Shown: positions 43,223-52,206, counted from the first letter of the stretch. The stretch: 64,000 nucleotides of DNA from Streptomyces rapamycinicus NRRL 5491 (GCF_024298965.1 NZ_CP085193.1:5952001-6016000), one strand, 5' to 3'. The notes: generated by a model from the letters alone, not told the origin. A program made the numbers and translations.

Positions 43223-45799
43223 ATGGCTGTGCGAAGAGTATGTGGAAGGTTACGCCGGACAGCCGGGAAGCGTACGGGCCCACTGGCACGAGTGGGCCTC
43301 TGCGCTTTCGTACTGTTGGGCAGCACCATGGGCGCGACGGTCGGGACGGCCACCGCCTCAACTGGCGACGGCACCCTGACGGTGCAGGTCCTGCGGGATT
43401 TCTTCGGCACCGGCGTGATCAACACGACCATGGACGTGCCGCAGCGGGGCATGAAGGTCAAGGTGTCGGACCCCGCCGGCCATCGGGTCACCGGCACCAC
43501 GGATGCCACCGGAAAGGTGGTGGTCTCGAAGTCGACCGAACTGACCGGCGGCCAGTACCGCGTCGACGTCACCATCCCGGCGCGGTACAACAAGTATCTT
43601 CAGGCGGCACCGGCCTCCACGAAGGAAAACCACTTCGACAGCTTCACGACGTTCGTGGACGTGTCGGACGGCAAGGACGACTCGGTGATTACCGGCGTCT
43701 GGAACCCGGCCGACTACACGCTGCCGGACACACGGTATTTCGTACCGATCCAGAACACCGCCGACGCACAAGACAAACGGGCATTGGTGGCGTTCGGGAC
43801 GGACGAAAGAGGTACGTGTCCTGGCGACACGGCCTGCCCGACCACGCTCAACACGCAGGACCAGGTGGGCACGACGTTCGCGCTGGCCTACGACAAGGAC
43901 CGGAAGCAGATCTTCCAGGGCGCGTTCGCCCGGCGGTACACCCCGTACGGGCCGGGCGGCGGTGACGCGATCTACACCACGCCGACCGACGGCGGGAGCG
44001 CGCCGACCCTGTTCGCGAAGGTGCCGGACGCCACGGTGACGCCGCACGACGCCAGCAAGATGATCAAGGACGCCGGGTTCACCGATGTGCCGGGCAAGGA
44101 GAGCATCGGCGGCCTGGCCCTGTCCGAGGACGGCTCGACACTGTACGCGGTGAACCTGCGGACCCGGCGCCTGGTCAGCTTTGACGCGACCGGGACCACC
44201 GCATCCGCACCCCAAGCGTCGGTGCGCATCCCGGACCCGGGCTGCGCGAGCCCCGGTGACTGGCGGCCGTTCGGTCTTCAGGTCCACGACAGCAAGCTCT
44301 ACGTCGGTGGTGTGTGCAGCGCGGAGAGCACACAGAAGCGCGAGGACCTGAAGGCCGTCGTCTACACCTACGACGGTGAACAGTTCGACACCGTGCTGAC
44401 CCAGCCGCTCACCGCCAAGCGCGGCTCCGTCTTCGGTTCCAACGACGTCGTCCAGGCCACCCACTGGAACCCGTGGAACACCTCCCTGGCCACGTGGGAC
44501 GAGCGGAAGCTGGGCAACGTCTTCATCGATCCGCAGCCGGAGCTCGCCTCCCTCGCCTTCACCCGCGACGGTTCGATGGTCCTCGGTTTCCGCGACAGGT
44601 TCATGGATGTCGTGAGCTGGGGTGGACTGGACCCGAGGCCGGGCAACGACACTCCGGAAAACGGCATGGCCGGCGGCGACATCAACATGGCCTGTGCCAC
44701 TCCCACCGGTGAGTACGAGTGGGAAGGCACCGGGAATTGCCCCAACCACGCCACCCCCGCCACCGGTGGCACCCAGGACCCAAGTGTCGTCGAGTACTTC
44801 CCGGGCGACTACTTCGGCAACGGGGTTCACGCGGAGACCGCGCTGGGCTCGGTGGCCTACATTCCGCAGCAGCAGTGGGTCGTCAGCACGGAGTTCGACC
44901 CGGTCGTCAACGTCGCGACCTCCGGGACCGGTTACCACAACGTCACGACCGGTCAGGGCCCGGGCAACGATCCGACCCACAACGCGTACCAGTTCGTCAG
45001 TCAGGAACAGAGCGGGTTCGGTAAGGCCGGTGGGCTCGGCGATATCGCCTACGAGGCGGCGAACGCACCGATCCAGATCGGCAACCGGGTGTGGTTCGAC
45101 GGCGACCACAATGGGATCCAGGATCCCGAGGGTCGCAACGAAGTGCCGCTGCCGGACGCGACGATCAACCTGCTGGACTCCGACGGCAAGCAGGTCGCCA
45201 CGACCAAGACCGATGCCGCCGGCGAGTACTACTTCGGTGGGGTCGGCGCCGCGTATGAGCTCAAGCCGGGCGCGAAGTACACGGTGCAGTTCGATGTGTG
45301 TACCGCGGACACCAGCGAGGTGCCGACTGAGCCGTCGGCCACCAAGCTGCGGTTCACGCTCCCGCGGGCCGGTGGCAACCGGGCACATGACTCGAATGTG
45401 ACCCCGCCGACGACCGGGCGGCTGTGCGACGGACGCGCACCTGTCACGGCTCCGGACAAGCCGGGAGAGGTCGATCACACGATCGACGCCGGCGTGTACA
45501 TCCCCAAGAAATCGCCGACGCCCACGCCGACGCCCACTCCGTCGTCGGAGCCGCCCACCTCTGAGCCGCCCAACGAGCCAGGCCCGCAGTCCGGCGGAGG
45601 CTCCGGGAACAGCGGAGGCTCGGGGAACAGCGGAGGCTCCGGGAGCAGCGGAGGCTCCGGGACAAGCGGAGGCGGTGGCTCGCTGGCCAACACAGGTACG
45701 TCCGGCCTGCTGAAGATCATCTCCCTCAGTGCCCTGCTGGCCGGTGCGGGCACGGCAGCCGCATTCGTGACCCGGAAGCGTCGCGCCGGGCAACACTGA
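43223..45799 (+). CDS. Cell-wall protein with SdrD-B-like domain and LAXTG sortase signal
   Basis: 858 aa from ATG 43223 with GAGGGGAG upstream. Signal peptide (about 1-45, ending TATAS); a long middle part with beta-propeller-like blades (GLALSEDGSTLYAVNLRTRRLV, ASLAFTRDGSMVLGFRDRF); an SdrD-B/collagen-binding-B-like domain (IGNRVWFDGDHNGIQDP and TDAAGEYYFGG); a Thr/Pro then Gly/Ser-rich wall-spanning linker (SGGSGNSGGSGSSGGSG); and a C-terminal sorting signal LANTG, a hydrophobic helix and a KRRAGQH tail. LAXTG is the motif used by class E sortases, as for Streptomyces chaplins. It should be covalently attached to peptidoglycan. The ligand is unknown. Confidence 0.92.
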   Translation: MAVRRVCGRLRRTAGKRTGPLARVGLCAFVLLGSTMGATVGTATASTGDGTLTVQVLRDFFGTGVINTTMDVPQRGMKVKVSDPAGHRVTGTTDATGKVVVSKSTELTGGQYRVDVTIPARYNKYLQAAPASTKENHFDSFTTFVDVSDGKDDSVITGVWNPADYTLPDTRYFVPIQNTADAQDKRALVAFGTDERGTCPGDTACPTTLNTQDQVGTTFALAYDKDRKQIFQGAFARRYTPYGPGGGDAIYTTPTDGGSAPTLFAKVPDATVTPHDASKMIKDAGFTDVPGKESIGGLALSEDGSTLYAVNLRTRRLVSFDATGTTASAPQASVRIPDPGCASPGDWRPFGLQVHDSKLYVGGVCSAESTQKREDLKAVVYTYDGEQFDTVLTQPLTAKRGSVFGSNDVVQATHWNPWNTSLATWDERKLGNVFIDPQPELASLAFTRDGSMVLGFRDRFMDVVSWGGLDPRPGNDTPENGMAGGDINMACATPTGEYEWEGTGNCPNHATPATGGTQDPSVVEYFPGDYFGNGVHAETALGSVAYIPQQQWVVSTEFDPVVNVATSGTGYHNVTTGQGPGNDPTHNAYQFVSQEQSGFGKAGGLGDIAYEAANAPIQIGNRVWFDGDHNGIQDPEGRNEVPLPDATINLLDSDGKQVATTKTDAAGEYYFGGVGAAYELKPGAKYTVQFDVCTADTSEVPTEPSATKLRFTLPRAGGNRAHDSNVTPPTTGRLCDGRAPVTAPDKPGEVDHTIDAGVYIPKKSPTPTPTPTPSSEPPTSEPPNEPGPQSGGGSGNSGGSGNSGGSGSSGGSGTSGGGGSLANTGTSGLLKIISLSALLAGAGTAAAFVTRKRRAGQH

Positions 45800-45822
45800 G
45801 ACAACACGGAAAGAAAGGTGAT

Positions 45823-45857
45823 CCGCCCGCCCGCGCTGTCACAGCGCGGGCGGGCGG
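45823..45857. terminator. Perfect 16-bp-stem bidirectional terminator
   Basis: CCGCCCGCCCGCGCTG pairs perfectly with CAGCGCGGGCGGGCGG around TCA. It lies between the convergent wall-protein and pirin genes. Confidence 0.85.
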
Positions 45858-45879
45858 ACTCATGCGGTCCCGGTGAGCC

Positions 45880-46851
45880 CTACATTCCGTCCTCGGACAT
45901 CCCGTGCACTGCCGGAATGGTCCCCAGACGACCCTTCTGGAAGTCCTCGAACGCCTGCTGGAGCTCCGCGCGGGTGTTCATCACGAACGGCCCGTAGTGC
46001 GCCATGGGCTCACGGATCGGCCGGCCGCCGAGGAGGACGACCTCCAGGTCCGGCGTATGGGAGTCCTGCTTCTCGTCCGCGCGCACGGTCAGCGAGGAAC
46101 CGGCTCCGAAGACGGCGGTCTGGCCCAGGTGGACCGGACGCCGCTCGGCGCCGGCCGCACCGCGGCCCGCGAGCACATACGCGAGGCCGTTGAAGTCCTC
46201 GCGCCACGGCAGGGTGATCTCCGCGCCCGGAGCGAGCGTGGCGTGCACCATCGTGATCGGGGTGTGGGTGATGCCGGGACCGGCGTGACCGTCCAGCTCA
46301 CCGGCGATGACGCGCAGCAGCGCGCCGCCGTCGGGGGAGGTCAGCAGCTGGACCTGGCCACCGCGGATGTCCTGATAGCGCGGGGGCATCATCTTGTCCT
46401 CGGCCGGGAGGTTCACCCACAGCTGGAGGCCGTGGAAGAGGCCGCCCGATATGACCAGGGACTCCGGCGGGGCCTCGATGTGGAGCAGGCCGGAGCCGGC
46501 CGTCATCCACTGGGTGTCGCCGTTGGTGATCGTGCCGCCACCGCCCTGGGAGTCCTGGTGGTCGAAGATCCCGTCGATGATGTACGTCACGGTCTCGAAG
46601 CCGCGGTGGGGGTGCCAGGGGGTGCCCTTGGGCTCGCCCGGCGCGTACTCCACCTCACCCATCTGGTCCATCATGATGAACGGGTCGAGGTGCTTGTAGT
46701 CGATACCGGCGAAGGCACGGCGCACCGGGAAGCCCTCGCCCTCGAAACCGCCGGGAGCGGTCGTGACGGCGAGCACGGGGCGCTGTCGTGCCTCGGCGGG
46801 TGCCGCGACGCGCGGCAGGGTCAGCGGGTTCTCTACGGTCACTGCGGGCAT
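45880..46851 (-). CDS. Pirin-family protein
   Basis: 323 aa. The two-cupin pirin fold is clear: the N-terminal cupin has PFIMMDQMGEVEYAPG and the metal-binding WHPHRGFETVTYIIDG, then GDTQWMTAGSGLLHIEAP, which completes the metal-ligand set. The second cupin (about 200-290) lacks ligands. Pirins are Fe-binding proteins with quercetinase or redox-sensing co-regulator activity; in S. ambofaciens a pirin modulates an acyl-CoA dehydrogenase, and an acyl-CoA dehydrogenase gene lies less than 1 kb away here. A palindromic operator-like site sits just upstream. Confidence 0.95.
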   Translation of the reverse strand: MPAVTVENPLTLPRVAAPAEARQRPVLAVTTAPGGFEGEGFPVRRAFAGIDYKHLDPFIMMDQMGEVEYAPGEPKGTPWHPHRGFETVTYIIDGIFDHQDSQGGGGTITNGDTQWMTAGSGLLHIEAPPESLVISGGLFHGLQLWVNLPAEDKMMPPRYQDIRGGQVQLLTSPDGGALLRVIAGELDGHAGPGITHTPITMVHATLAPGAEITLPWREDFNGLAYVLAGRGAAGAERRPVHLGQTAVFGAGSSLTVRADEKQDSHTPDLEVVLLGGRPIREPMAHYGPFVMNTRAELQQAFEDFQKGRLGTIPAVHGMSEDGM

Positions 46852-46875
46852 GACGGCCTCCTCGGTCGTTCACCA

Positions 46876-46890
46876 TTCAACTTAATTGAA
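46876..46890. promoter_or_regulatory. AT-rich palindromic operator candidate upstream of pirin
   Basis: TTCAA-CTTAA-TTGAA is a perfect outer palindrome 25 bp upstream of the pirin ATG. It stands out as AT-rich in a GC-rich context and has the spacing of MarR-family operators. Confidence 0.5.
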
Positions 46891-46971
46891 CGCTGAACGA
46901 CCCGCAAGAGGGCCTTTATTTCCACCCGAGCGCCTTAGGGGGCGAACGGCACTTTTCGGGCGTACTCGGAC

Positions 46972-47466
46972 CTAGCCGTACATACGGCGCATGGCGAAGT
47001 CCACCATCTGCTCCACCGCCTTCGCGTCGAAGACGATCCGGTGCTCGCCCTCCATGTCGAGGACGAAGCCATAGCCGGTGGGCAGTAGGTCGATCACCTC
47101 GGCGCCGGTGATCACGAAGTACTTGGACTCCTTGCCCGCGTACCTCCGCAGCTCCTTGAGCGAGGTGAACATGGGGATCACCGGCTGCTGGGTGTTGTGC
47201 AGCGCCAGGAAGCCGGGGTTGTCACCGCGCGGGCAGTAGACCTTCGACCCGGCGAAGATCTGCTGGAAGTCCTCGGCCGACATCGATCCGGTGGTGAAGG
47301 CCCGCACCGCGTCGGCGAGCGACGGCGGGGAGGGCTCCGGGTAGAGCGGCTGCTGGCCGTACCCCGCACCCGCCGCGTGATGTGACGCATGCGGCTGCTG
47401 TTGCGGCGGAGGTGGCGGAGCGGCGTAGCCCTGCCCTGCGCTCGCGTTCTGGTCGTAGCCGTACAT
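46972..47466 (-). CDS. SseB-family protein
   Basis: 164 aa. The N-terminal 50 residues are Pro/Gln/His/Gly-rich (AAPPPPPQQQPHASHH), probably disordered. Residues about 50-160 form an SseB N-terminal domain: AGSKVYCPRGDNPGFLALHN, IPMFTSLKELRRYAG, YFVITGAEVIDLLPTGYGFVLD. In Streptomyces this domain occurs in small cytoplasmic proteins of unknown role, some encoded with type VII or tRNA-related genes. It is divergent from the acyl-CoA dehydrogenase gene. Confidence 0.88.
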   Translation of the reverse strand: MYGYDQNASAGQGYAAPPPPPQQQPHASHHAAGAGYGQQPLYPEPSPPSLADAVRAFTTGSMSAEDFQQIFAGSKVYCPRGDNPGFLALHNTQQPVIPMFTSLKELRRYAGKESKYFVITGAEVIDLLPTGYGFVLDMEGEHRIVFDAKAVEQMVDFAMRRMYG

Positions 47467-47603
47467 GCGCAGAAGCGTACTGAGTCACAGTTACCCGGTT
47501 GAGGGTTGCCCTTTATTACCCACGGGTAGCATCATGGCATCAGCTGATCTGATACGCGTCAACGCAGAGGTCCTGGCCTCCCGATCCTTACGGAGCCGTC
47601 GCC
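47467..47603. promoter_or_regulatory. Divergent promoter region SseB-like / acyl-CoA dehydrogenase
   Basis: 137 bp holding both promoters. It contains the palindrome TTACCCACGGGTAG (47516-47529), and an earlier half-site TTACCC at 47491. CGGAG near 47595 serves the rightward ATG. Confidence 0.6.
47516..47529. promoter_or_regulatory. TetR-type operator candidate TACCC-AC-GGGTA
   Basis: A perfect 12-bp palindrome (TACCCACGGGTA, 47517-47528) sits 75 bp upstream of the acyl-CoA dehydrogenase start. Palindromes of this kind are typical of TetR-family fatty-acid-degradation repressors in actinomycetes. Confidence 0.55.
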
Positions 47604-49430
47604 ATGGGGCACTACAAGTCGAATCTCCGCGACATCGAGTTCAACCTCTTCGAGGTGCTCGGGCGCGACACGGTGTACGGCACCGGCCCGTTCGCGGAGA
47701 TGGACGTCGACACCGCCAAGAGCGTGCTCGCCGAGATATCCCGGCTCTCCGAGCGCGAGCTGGCCGAAAGCTACGCCGACTCCGACCGGAACCCGCCCGT
47801 CTACGACCCCAAGACCCACACGGCGCCGCTTCCCGAGTCGTTCAAGAAGAGCTACCGGGCCTATATGGAGGCCGAGTGGTGGCGGCTGGGCGTCCCGGAG
47901 TCGCTCGGCGGCACCGCCTGCCCCCGCTCGCTGCTGTGGGGCTCGGCCGAGACCATCCTCGGCTCCAACGCCCCGATCTGGATGTACGCCTCGGGCCCGG
48001 CCTTCGCGGGGGTGCTCCACGACGAGGGCACCGAGGAGCAGCTGAAGATCGCCCAGCTGATGGTGGACAAGCAGTGGGGCTCCACCATGGTGCTGACCGA
48101 GCCGGACGCCGGTTCCGACGTCGGCGCGGGCCGCACCAAGGCGACCCAGCAGGAGGACGGCAGCTGGCACATCGAGGGTGTGAAGCGGTTCATCACCTCC
48201 GGTGAGCACGACCTCTCGGACAACATCATCCACTTCGTGCTGGCCCGCCGCGAGGGCGCCGGTCCCGGCACCAAGGGTCTGTCGCTGTTCGTCGTCCCCA
48301 AGTACGACTTCGACTGGGAGACCGGTGAGCTCGGCGAGCGCAACGGCGTGTACGCCACCAACGTCGAGCACAAGATGGGCCTGCGGGTCTCCAACACCTG
48401 CGAGCTGACCTTCGGCGCCGACCACCCGGCCAAGGGCTGGCTGCTGGGCGAGAAGCACGACGGCATCCGCCAGATGTTCAAGATCATCGAGTTCGCCCGG
48501 ATGATGGTCGGCACCAAGGCCATGGCCACCCTCTCCACCGGCTACCTCAACGCGCTGGAGTACGCCAAGGAGCGGGTGCAGGGTCCGGACCTGGCGGCCT
48601 TCACCGACAAGACCGCCCCGCGGGTGACCATCACCCACCACCCGGATGTGCGCCGCTCGCTGATGACGCAGAAGGCGTACGCGGAGGGCCTGCGCGCGCT
48701 GGTGCTCTACACCGCCTCGGTCCAGGACGAGGTCCTGATCAAGGAGGCCGCGGGCGAGGACACCTCCGCCGTGAACCGCCTCAACGACCTGCTGCTGCCC
48801 ATCGTCAAGGGCTACGGCTCGGAGAAGGCGTACGAGCAGCTGGCGCAGTCCCTGCAGACCATCGGCGGCTCCGGCTACCTCCAGGAGTACCCGCTGGAGC
48901 AGTACATCCGGGACGCCAAGATCGACACCCTGTACGAGGGCACCACCGCCATCCAGGGCCAGGACTACTTCTTCCGCAAGATCGTCCGGGACCAGGGCCA
49001 GGCGCTGACCGTCGTCTCGGAGGAGATCAAGAAGTTCCTGGCCGAGGCCGCCGGCGGCGAGGACCTGGAGGCCGCCCGCGACCAGCTCGCCCAGGCCGCG
49101 GTGGACCTGGAGGCGATCGTCGGCGCGATGCTCACCGACCTGGCCGCCACCGAGCAGGACGTCAGCTCGATCTACAAGGTCGGCCTCAACTCGACCCGGC
49201 TGCTGCTGGCCTCCGGTGACGTGATCATCGGTTACCTGCTGCTCAAGGGCGCGGCCGTGGCCGCCGAGAAGCTGGGCACGGCCTCCACCAAGGACCGGTC
49301 CTTCTACGAGGGCAAGATCGCCGTCGCGAAGTTCTTCGCCCATGAGGTGCTGCCGGGCGTCTCGGTGCAGCGCTCGCTGGCCGAGTCGGTCGACAAGGGT
49401 CTGATGGACCTGGACGAGGCCGCGTTCTAA
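47604..49430 (+). CDS. Acyl-CoA dehydrogenase (long form, FadE/AcdB type)
   Basis: 608 aa. It is the roughly 600-residue acyl-CoA dehydrogenase type: [18 protein letters not shown] for FAD and substrate binding, [21 protein letters not shown], and the catalytic-base region [20 protein letters not shown], with an extra C-terminal helical domain (about 480-600). It should carry out the first beta-oxidation step, FAD-dependent alpha,beta-dehydrogenation of an acyl-CoA. Chain-length preference cannot be read from the sequence. A pirin gene nearby suggests redox control, as reported for a Streptomyces pirin-AcdB pair. A terminator hairpin follows. Confidence 0.96.
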   Translation: MGHYKSNLRDIEFNLFEVLGRDTVYGTGPFAEMDVDTAKSVLAEISRLSERELAESYADSDRNPPVYDPKTHTAPLPESFKKSYRAYMEAEWWRLGVPESLGGTACPRSLLWGSAETILGSNAPIWMYASGPAFAGVLHDEGTEEQLKIAQLMVDKQWGSTMVLTEPDAGSDVGAGRTKATQQEDGSWHIEGVKRFITSGEHDLSDNIIHFVLARREGAGPGTKGLSLFVVPKYDFDWETGELGERNGVYATNVEHKMGLRVSNTCELTFGADHPAKGWLLGEKHDGIRQMFKIIEFARMMVGTKAMATLSTGYLNALEYAKERVQGPDLAAFTDKTAPRVTITHHPDVRRSLMTQKAYAEGLRALVLYTASVQDEVLIKEAAGEDTSAVNRLNDLLLPIVKGYGSEKAYEQLAQSLQTIGGSGYLQEYPLEQYIRDAKIDTLYEGTTAIQGQDYFFRKIVRDQGQALTVVSEEIKKFLAEAAGGEDLEAARDQLAQAAVDLEAIVGAMLTDLAATEQDVSSIYKVGLNSTRLLLASGDVIIGYLLLKGAAVAAEKLGTASTKDRSFYEGKIAVAKFFAHEVLPGVSVQRSLAESVDKGLMDLDEAAF

Positions 49431-49452
49431 GGGCCTTCCTCACAGCGTCCGG

Positions 49453-49492
49453 AGGGCCGGCCGTCCCATCCTCCAGCGGGGCGGCCGGCCCT
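49453..49492 (+). terminator. Terminator after acyl-CoA dehydrogenase
   Basis: AGGGCCGGCCG (49453-49463) pairs with CGGCCGGCCCT (49482-49492). It starts 23 bp after the stop codon. Confidence 0.85.
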
Positions 49493-49505
49493 CTGGGCTG
49501 TGCGC

Positions 49506-49612
49506 GCTCACGTCGTCATCGCTCGTGCTGGTCGTCATCACTCGTCGTCACCGCTCGTCGTCACCGCTGGTCGTCATCACTCGTCGTCCCGTCACCGCTC
49601 GTCGTCCTCGGA
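49506..49612. repeat. 13-bp tandem repeat overlapping a gene's stop codon
   Basis: About seven imperfect units of CTCGTCGTCACCG lie here. On the minus strand each unit reads like GACGACGAGCGGTGAC, which is the sequence around the stop codon of the candidate immunity gene (codons E-D-D-E-R-stop). The gene end appears to have been duplicated downstream several times. Confidence 0.85.
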
Positions 49613-49960
49613 CCGCCGTTCCCGCAGCGCCCGTTCGACCTCCTCGCGGGCCCACCGCCTGAGCTCCTCACCCTGTGCGAGGAGCTCGTCGATCGACTCG
49701 CCCCCGCCCTCCGGCGGGCGCGGGCGGGCCCTCAGCTTCTCCAGCAGATCCCGGCACGCCTCGTCCTCGGTGGCGAACTGGCTGGCGTCCCGGTCCAGGG
49801 ACCGCTCCCGCAGGCCGGTCTCCCAGCCGCCGTCGGGCGCGGGCCGCAGGTAGTAGTACGCGTCCGGCTGCACCGGGATGTCCTGCACGCCCGGGATGTC
49901 GTACAGCGCGTCGGGCACCTGCTCGTCGCGGAGGGTCCGGACGAGTTCCGTTCTGTCCAC
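49592..49960 (-). CDS. Small acidic protein; candidate immunity factor for the TNT toxin
   Basis: 122 aa. It begins 17 bp after the TNT-domain gene on the same strand, so the two are cotranscribed. There is no signal peptide: it should stay in the cytoplasm while the upstream product is secreted. The protein is rich in Asp/Glu/Arg, with an N-terminal compact part (DALYDIPGVQDIPVQPDAYYYLRP, then GGWETGLRERS) and a helical C-terminus. I recognise no named family. TNT toxins in mycobacteria are neutralised by a small cytosolic partner (IFT), which gives the hypothesis for this gene. Confidence 0.7.
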   Translation of the reverse strand: MDRTELVRTLRDEQVPDALYDIPGVQDIPVQPDAYYYLRPAPDGGWETGLRERSLDRDASQFATEDEACRDLLEKLRARPRPPEGGGESIDELLAQGEELRRWAREEVERALRERRSEDDER

Positions 49961-49977
49961 CGGTCCAGGATCCGCCC

Positions 49978-50733
49978 TCAGTTGAGCGGGCGGAGATTAC
50001 CGGCCGCGACGAGTTGGGGAATCGAGGGTCCGGTCAGATACTGCAGTCCGAAACCGGGTTGGCCGAACCAGGGCCGGATGGGACCGCCCTCGACCAGGAA
50101 GGGTTCGGTGACCTCGTAGAGGTGATAGCCGTGCGGATACGCCGGGTCGAGGGTGTCGAGGTTGCTGGGCGGCAGTGCGCGCTCCGCGTAGGGCGTGCCC
50201 GCCGGGGCGAGGAAGTGGCCGAAACCGCTCCCGAACAAGTCGACCTTCTGGCCGACCTTCAGCTGGACCGTGGTGTGCAGGGGCGATCCGTTGAGCAGGA
50301 CCCAGCCGTCGGGGTAGGGGAACCACCAGCCGTTCGTCCGCTCATTCCAATAACAGTTGAGGAACGAGGAGGCAGTGGGGAAGTGGTCGAGTCGTTCATA
50401 GTCTTCGAGCATGCGCCCGATCGCGCCGTAGCGGGGGAGCTGCGCGGGTCCGAGCCGCCAGTCGCCCTTGTAGTAGCGGTCGAGCGGAGGATTCGGTGCG
50501 GTGTTGGTCCCCCCGATGCGGTTCGTGCTGGGACAGGGAGGGTGACCCTTGCCCTCGCCGTCCCCACCGCCTCCCGGCCGCGGGCCGGGTGAGGGCGCCG
50601 CCGCCGGCTCCGGGGAGGCCACGGGGGCCAGTCCCGCGGTGAGGTCCGTGACGGGCTTGGCCATGGCCGGCCCGCCGGCACACAGCAGCAGCAGCGACCC
50701 CAGGACGACAAGCAGGTGTCGAAGAACGCGCAT
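49978..50733 (-). CDS. Secreted TNT-domain protein (NAD+ glycohydrolase toxin family)
   Basis: 251 aa. A signal peptide (MRVLRHLLVVLGSLLLLCAG, cleavage near AMA) is preceded by a GAGGGG ribosome-binding site. After a Pro/Gly linker, the C-terminal half matches the tuberculosis necrotizing toxin fold: VGQKVDLFGSGFGHFLAP, GTPYAERALPPSNL and the Gln-containing WFGQPGFGLQY. TNT enzymes hydrolyse NAD+ (and NADP+). Streptomyces carry short secreted versions like this one, with no ESX-type N-terminal domain. The neighbour at 49592 may protect the producer. Enzymatic activity is inferred from the family only. Confidence 0.88.
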   Translation of the reverse strand: MRVLRHLLVVLGSLLLLCAGGPAMAKPVTDLTAGLAPVASPEPAAAPSPGPRPGGGGDGEGKGHPPCPSTNRIGGTNTAPNPPLDRYYKGDWRLGPAQLPRYGAIGRMLEDYERLDHFPTASSFLNCYWNERTNGWWFPYPDGWVLLNGSPLHTTVQLKVGQKVDLFGSGFGHFLAPAGTPYAERALPPSNLDTLDPAYPHGYHLYEVTEPFLVEGGPIRPWFGQPGFGLQYLTGPSIPQLVAAGNLRPLN

Positions 50734-50915
50734 CCGGTATCCCCTCGAGTTACGACTCAGTGCGACGTTGCTTGATCACGAGGAATATCGACCGATTCGC
50801 CCGACTTCTCGCCTTAGCTGACGAGCTTTCATCAGATTGGATCAACGTGGCCCCACGGATGGTCGCCGCTCCCGTACCAGGGCGAGCCGACCCCCGGCGA
50901 ATCTATGCTGAGCAC
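50734..50915. promoter_or_regulatory. Divergent promoter region TNT operon / M18 peptidase
   Basis: 182 bp with both promoters. GATCA/TGATC words recur (50773, 50840). An open frame from 50760 runs in phase into the peptidase but has no ribosome-binding site and no family similarity. Confidence 0.45.
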
Positions 50916-52205
50916 ATGAGCGCACAACCCGGCATCGACCGCGGCCACACCGATGACCTGATGTCCTTCCTCCGCGCCAGCCCCTCGCCGTACCACGCAG
51001 TGGCAAGCGCCGCAGAGCGGCTGGAGAAGGCCGGGTTCCGCCGGATGGAGGAGACCGCGCCCTGGGACGGGGCGGCCGGTGGCCGGTACGTGCTGCGCGG
51101 TGGCGCGATCATCGCCTGGTACGTCCCGGAGGGGGCGGAGGCCGCCACTCCATACCGGATTGTGGGCGCTCACACCGACTCTCCCAATTTGCGCGTGAAG
51201 CCCATTCCCGACACCGGTGCGCACGGCTGGCGGCAGATCGCCGTCGAGATCTACGGCGGGGCGCTGCTCAACACCTGGCTCGACCGCGACCTCGGGCTCT
51301 CCGGCCGGATCACCCTCAGGGACGGCTCCCACCATCTCGTCACCGTCGACCGGCCGTTGATGCGCGTCCCCCAGCTCGCCGTGCACCTCGACAGATCGGT
51401 CAACACCGACGGCCTCAAGCTCGACAAGCAGCGCCATATGACGCCCATCTGGGGGCTCGGCGGCGTCGAGGAGGGCGACCTGATCCGCTTCGTCGCCGAG
51501 GAGACCGGGGTCGCGGCCGAGGAGATCGCCGGCTGGGACCTGATGGCCCACAGCGTGGAGCCGCCCGCCTACCTCGGCCGGGACCGCGAGCTGGTCGCCG
51601 GGCCCCGGATGGACAACCTTGTCTCCGTGCACGCCGGTACGGCCGCGCTCATCGCCGCCGCCCACCAGGAACTGCCGTACATCCCCGTACTGGCCGCCTT
51701 CGACCACGAGGAGAACGGCAGCCAGTCCGACACCGGCGCCGACGGACCGCTGCTCGGCACGGTGCTGGAGCGCTCGGTCTTCGCCCGCGGCGGGGCGTAC
51801 GAGGAGCGGGCGCGGGCCTTCGCGGGCACCGTCTGCCTGTCCTCCGACACCGGCCACGCCGTCCACCCCAACTACGCCGAGCGCCATGAGCCGGGCCATC
51901 ACCCGCGGCCCAACGGCGGTCCGATCCTGAAGGTGAACGTCAACCAGAGATATGCCACCGACGGCGCCGGGAGAGCCGTCTTCGCCGCCGCCTGCGAGCG
52001 CGCCGGCGTCCCCTGGCAGAGCTTCGTCTCCCACAACTCGATGCCGTGCGGCACCACGATCGGGCCGATCACCGCCGCCCGGCACGGCATCTCCACCGTC
52101 GACATCGGCATCGCGATCCTGTCCATGCACTCGGCCCGGGAGCTGTGCGGGGCACAGGACCCGCGGCTGCTGGCCAAGGCACTGCACGCCTTTCTGGGGG
52201 CTTGA
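50916..52205 (+). CDS. M18-family aspartyl aminopeptidase
   Basis: 429 aa from ATG 50916. Metal-binding and catalytic landmarks of family M18 are present: GAHTDSPNLRVKP (His and Asp ligands), FDHEENGSQSDTGA (catalytic Glu plus ligand Glu), CLSSDTGHAVHPNY, and the last ligand His in SMHSARELCG. The enzyme removes N-terminal acidic (or other) residues from peptides and usually assembles as a dodecamer. Its stop codon is one base before the TTG start of the SARP regulator, so translation of the two is probably coupled, a surprising partnership. Confidence 0.96.
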   Translation: MSAQPGIDRGHTDDLMSFLRASPSPYHAVASAAERLEKAGFRRMEETAPWDGAAGGRYVLRGGAIIAWYVPEGAEAATPYRIVGAHTDSPNLRVKPIPDTGAHGWRQIAVEIYGGALLNTWLDRDLGLSGRITLRDGSHHLVTVDRPLMRVPQLAVHLDRSVNTDGLKLDKQRHMTPIWGLGGVEEGDLIRFVAEETGVAAEEIAGWDLMAHSVEPPAYLGRDRELVAGPRMDNLVSVHAGTAALIAAAHQELPYIPVLAAFDHEENGSQSDTGADGPLLGTVLERSVFARGGAYEERARAFAGTVCLSSDTGHAVHPNYAERHEPGHHPRPNGGPILKVNVNQRYATDGAGRAVFAAACERAGVPWQSFVSHNSMPCGTTIGPITAARHGISTVDIGIAILSMHSARELCGAQDPRLLAKALHAFLGA

Positions 52206-52206
52206 G

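Noticed and set aside
50760..50915. N-terminal extension of the M18 peptidase
   Set aside because: The extra 52 residues have no similarity to M18 proteins and no ribosome-binding site; ATG 50916 fits the family start.
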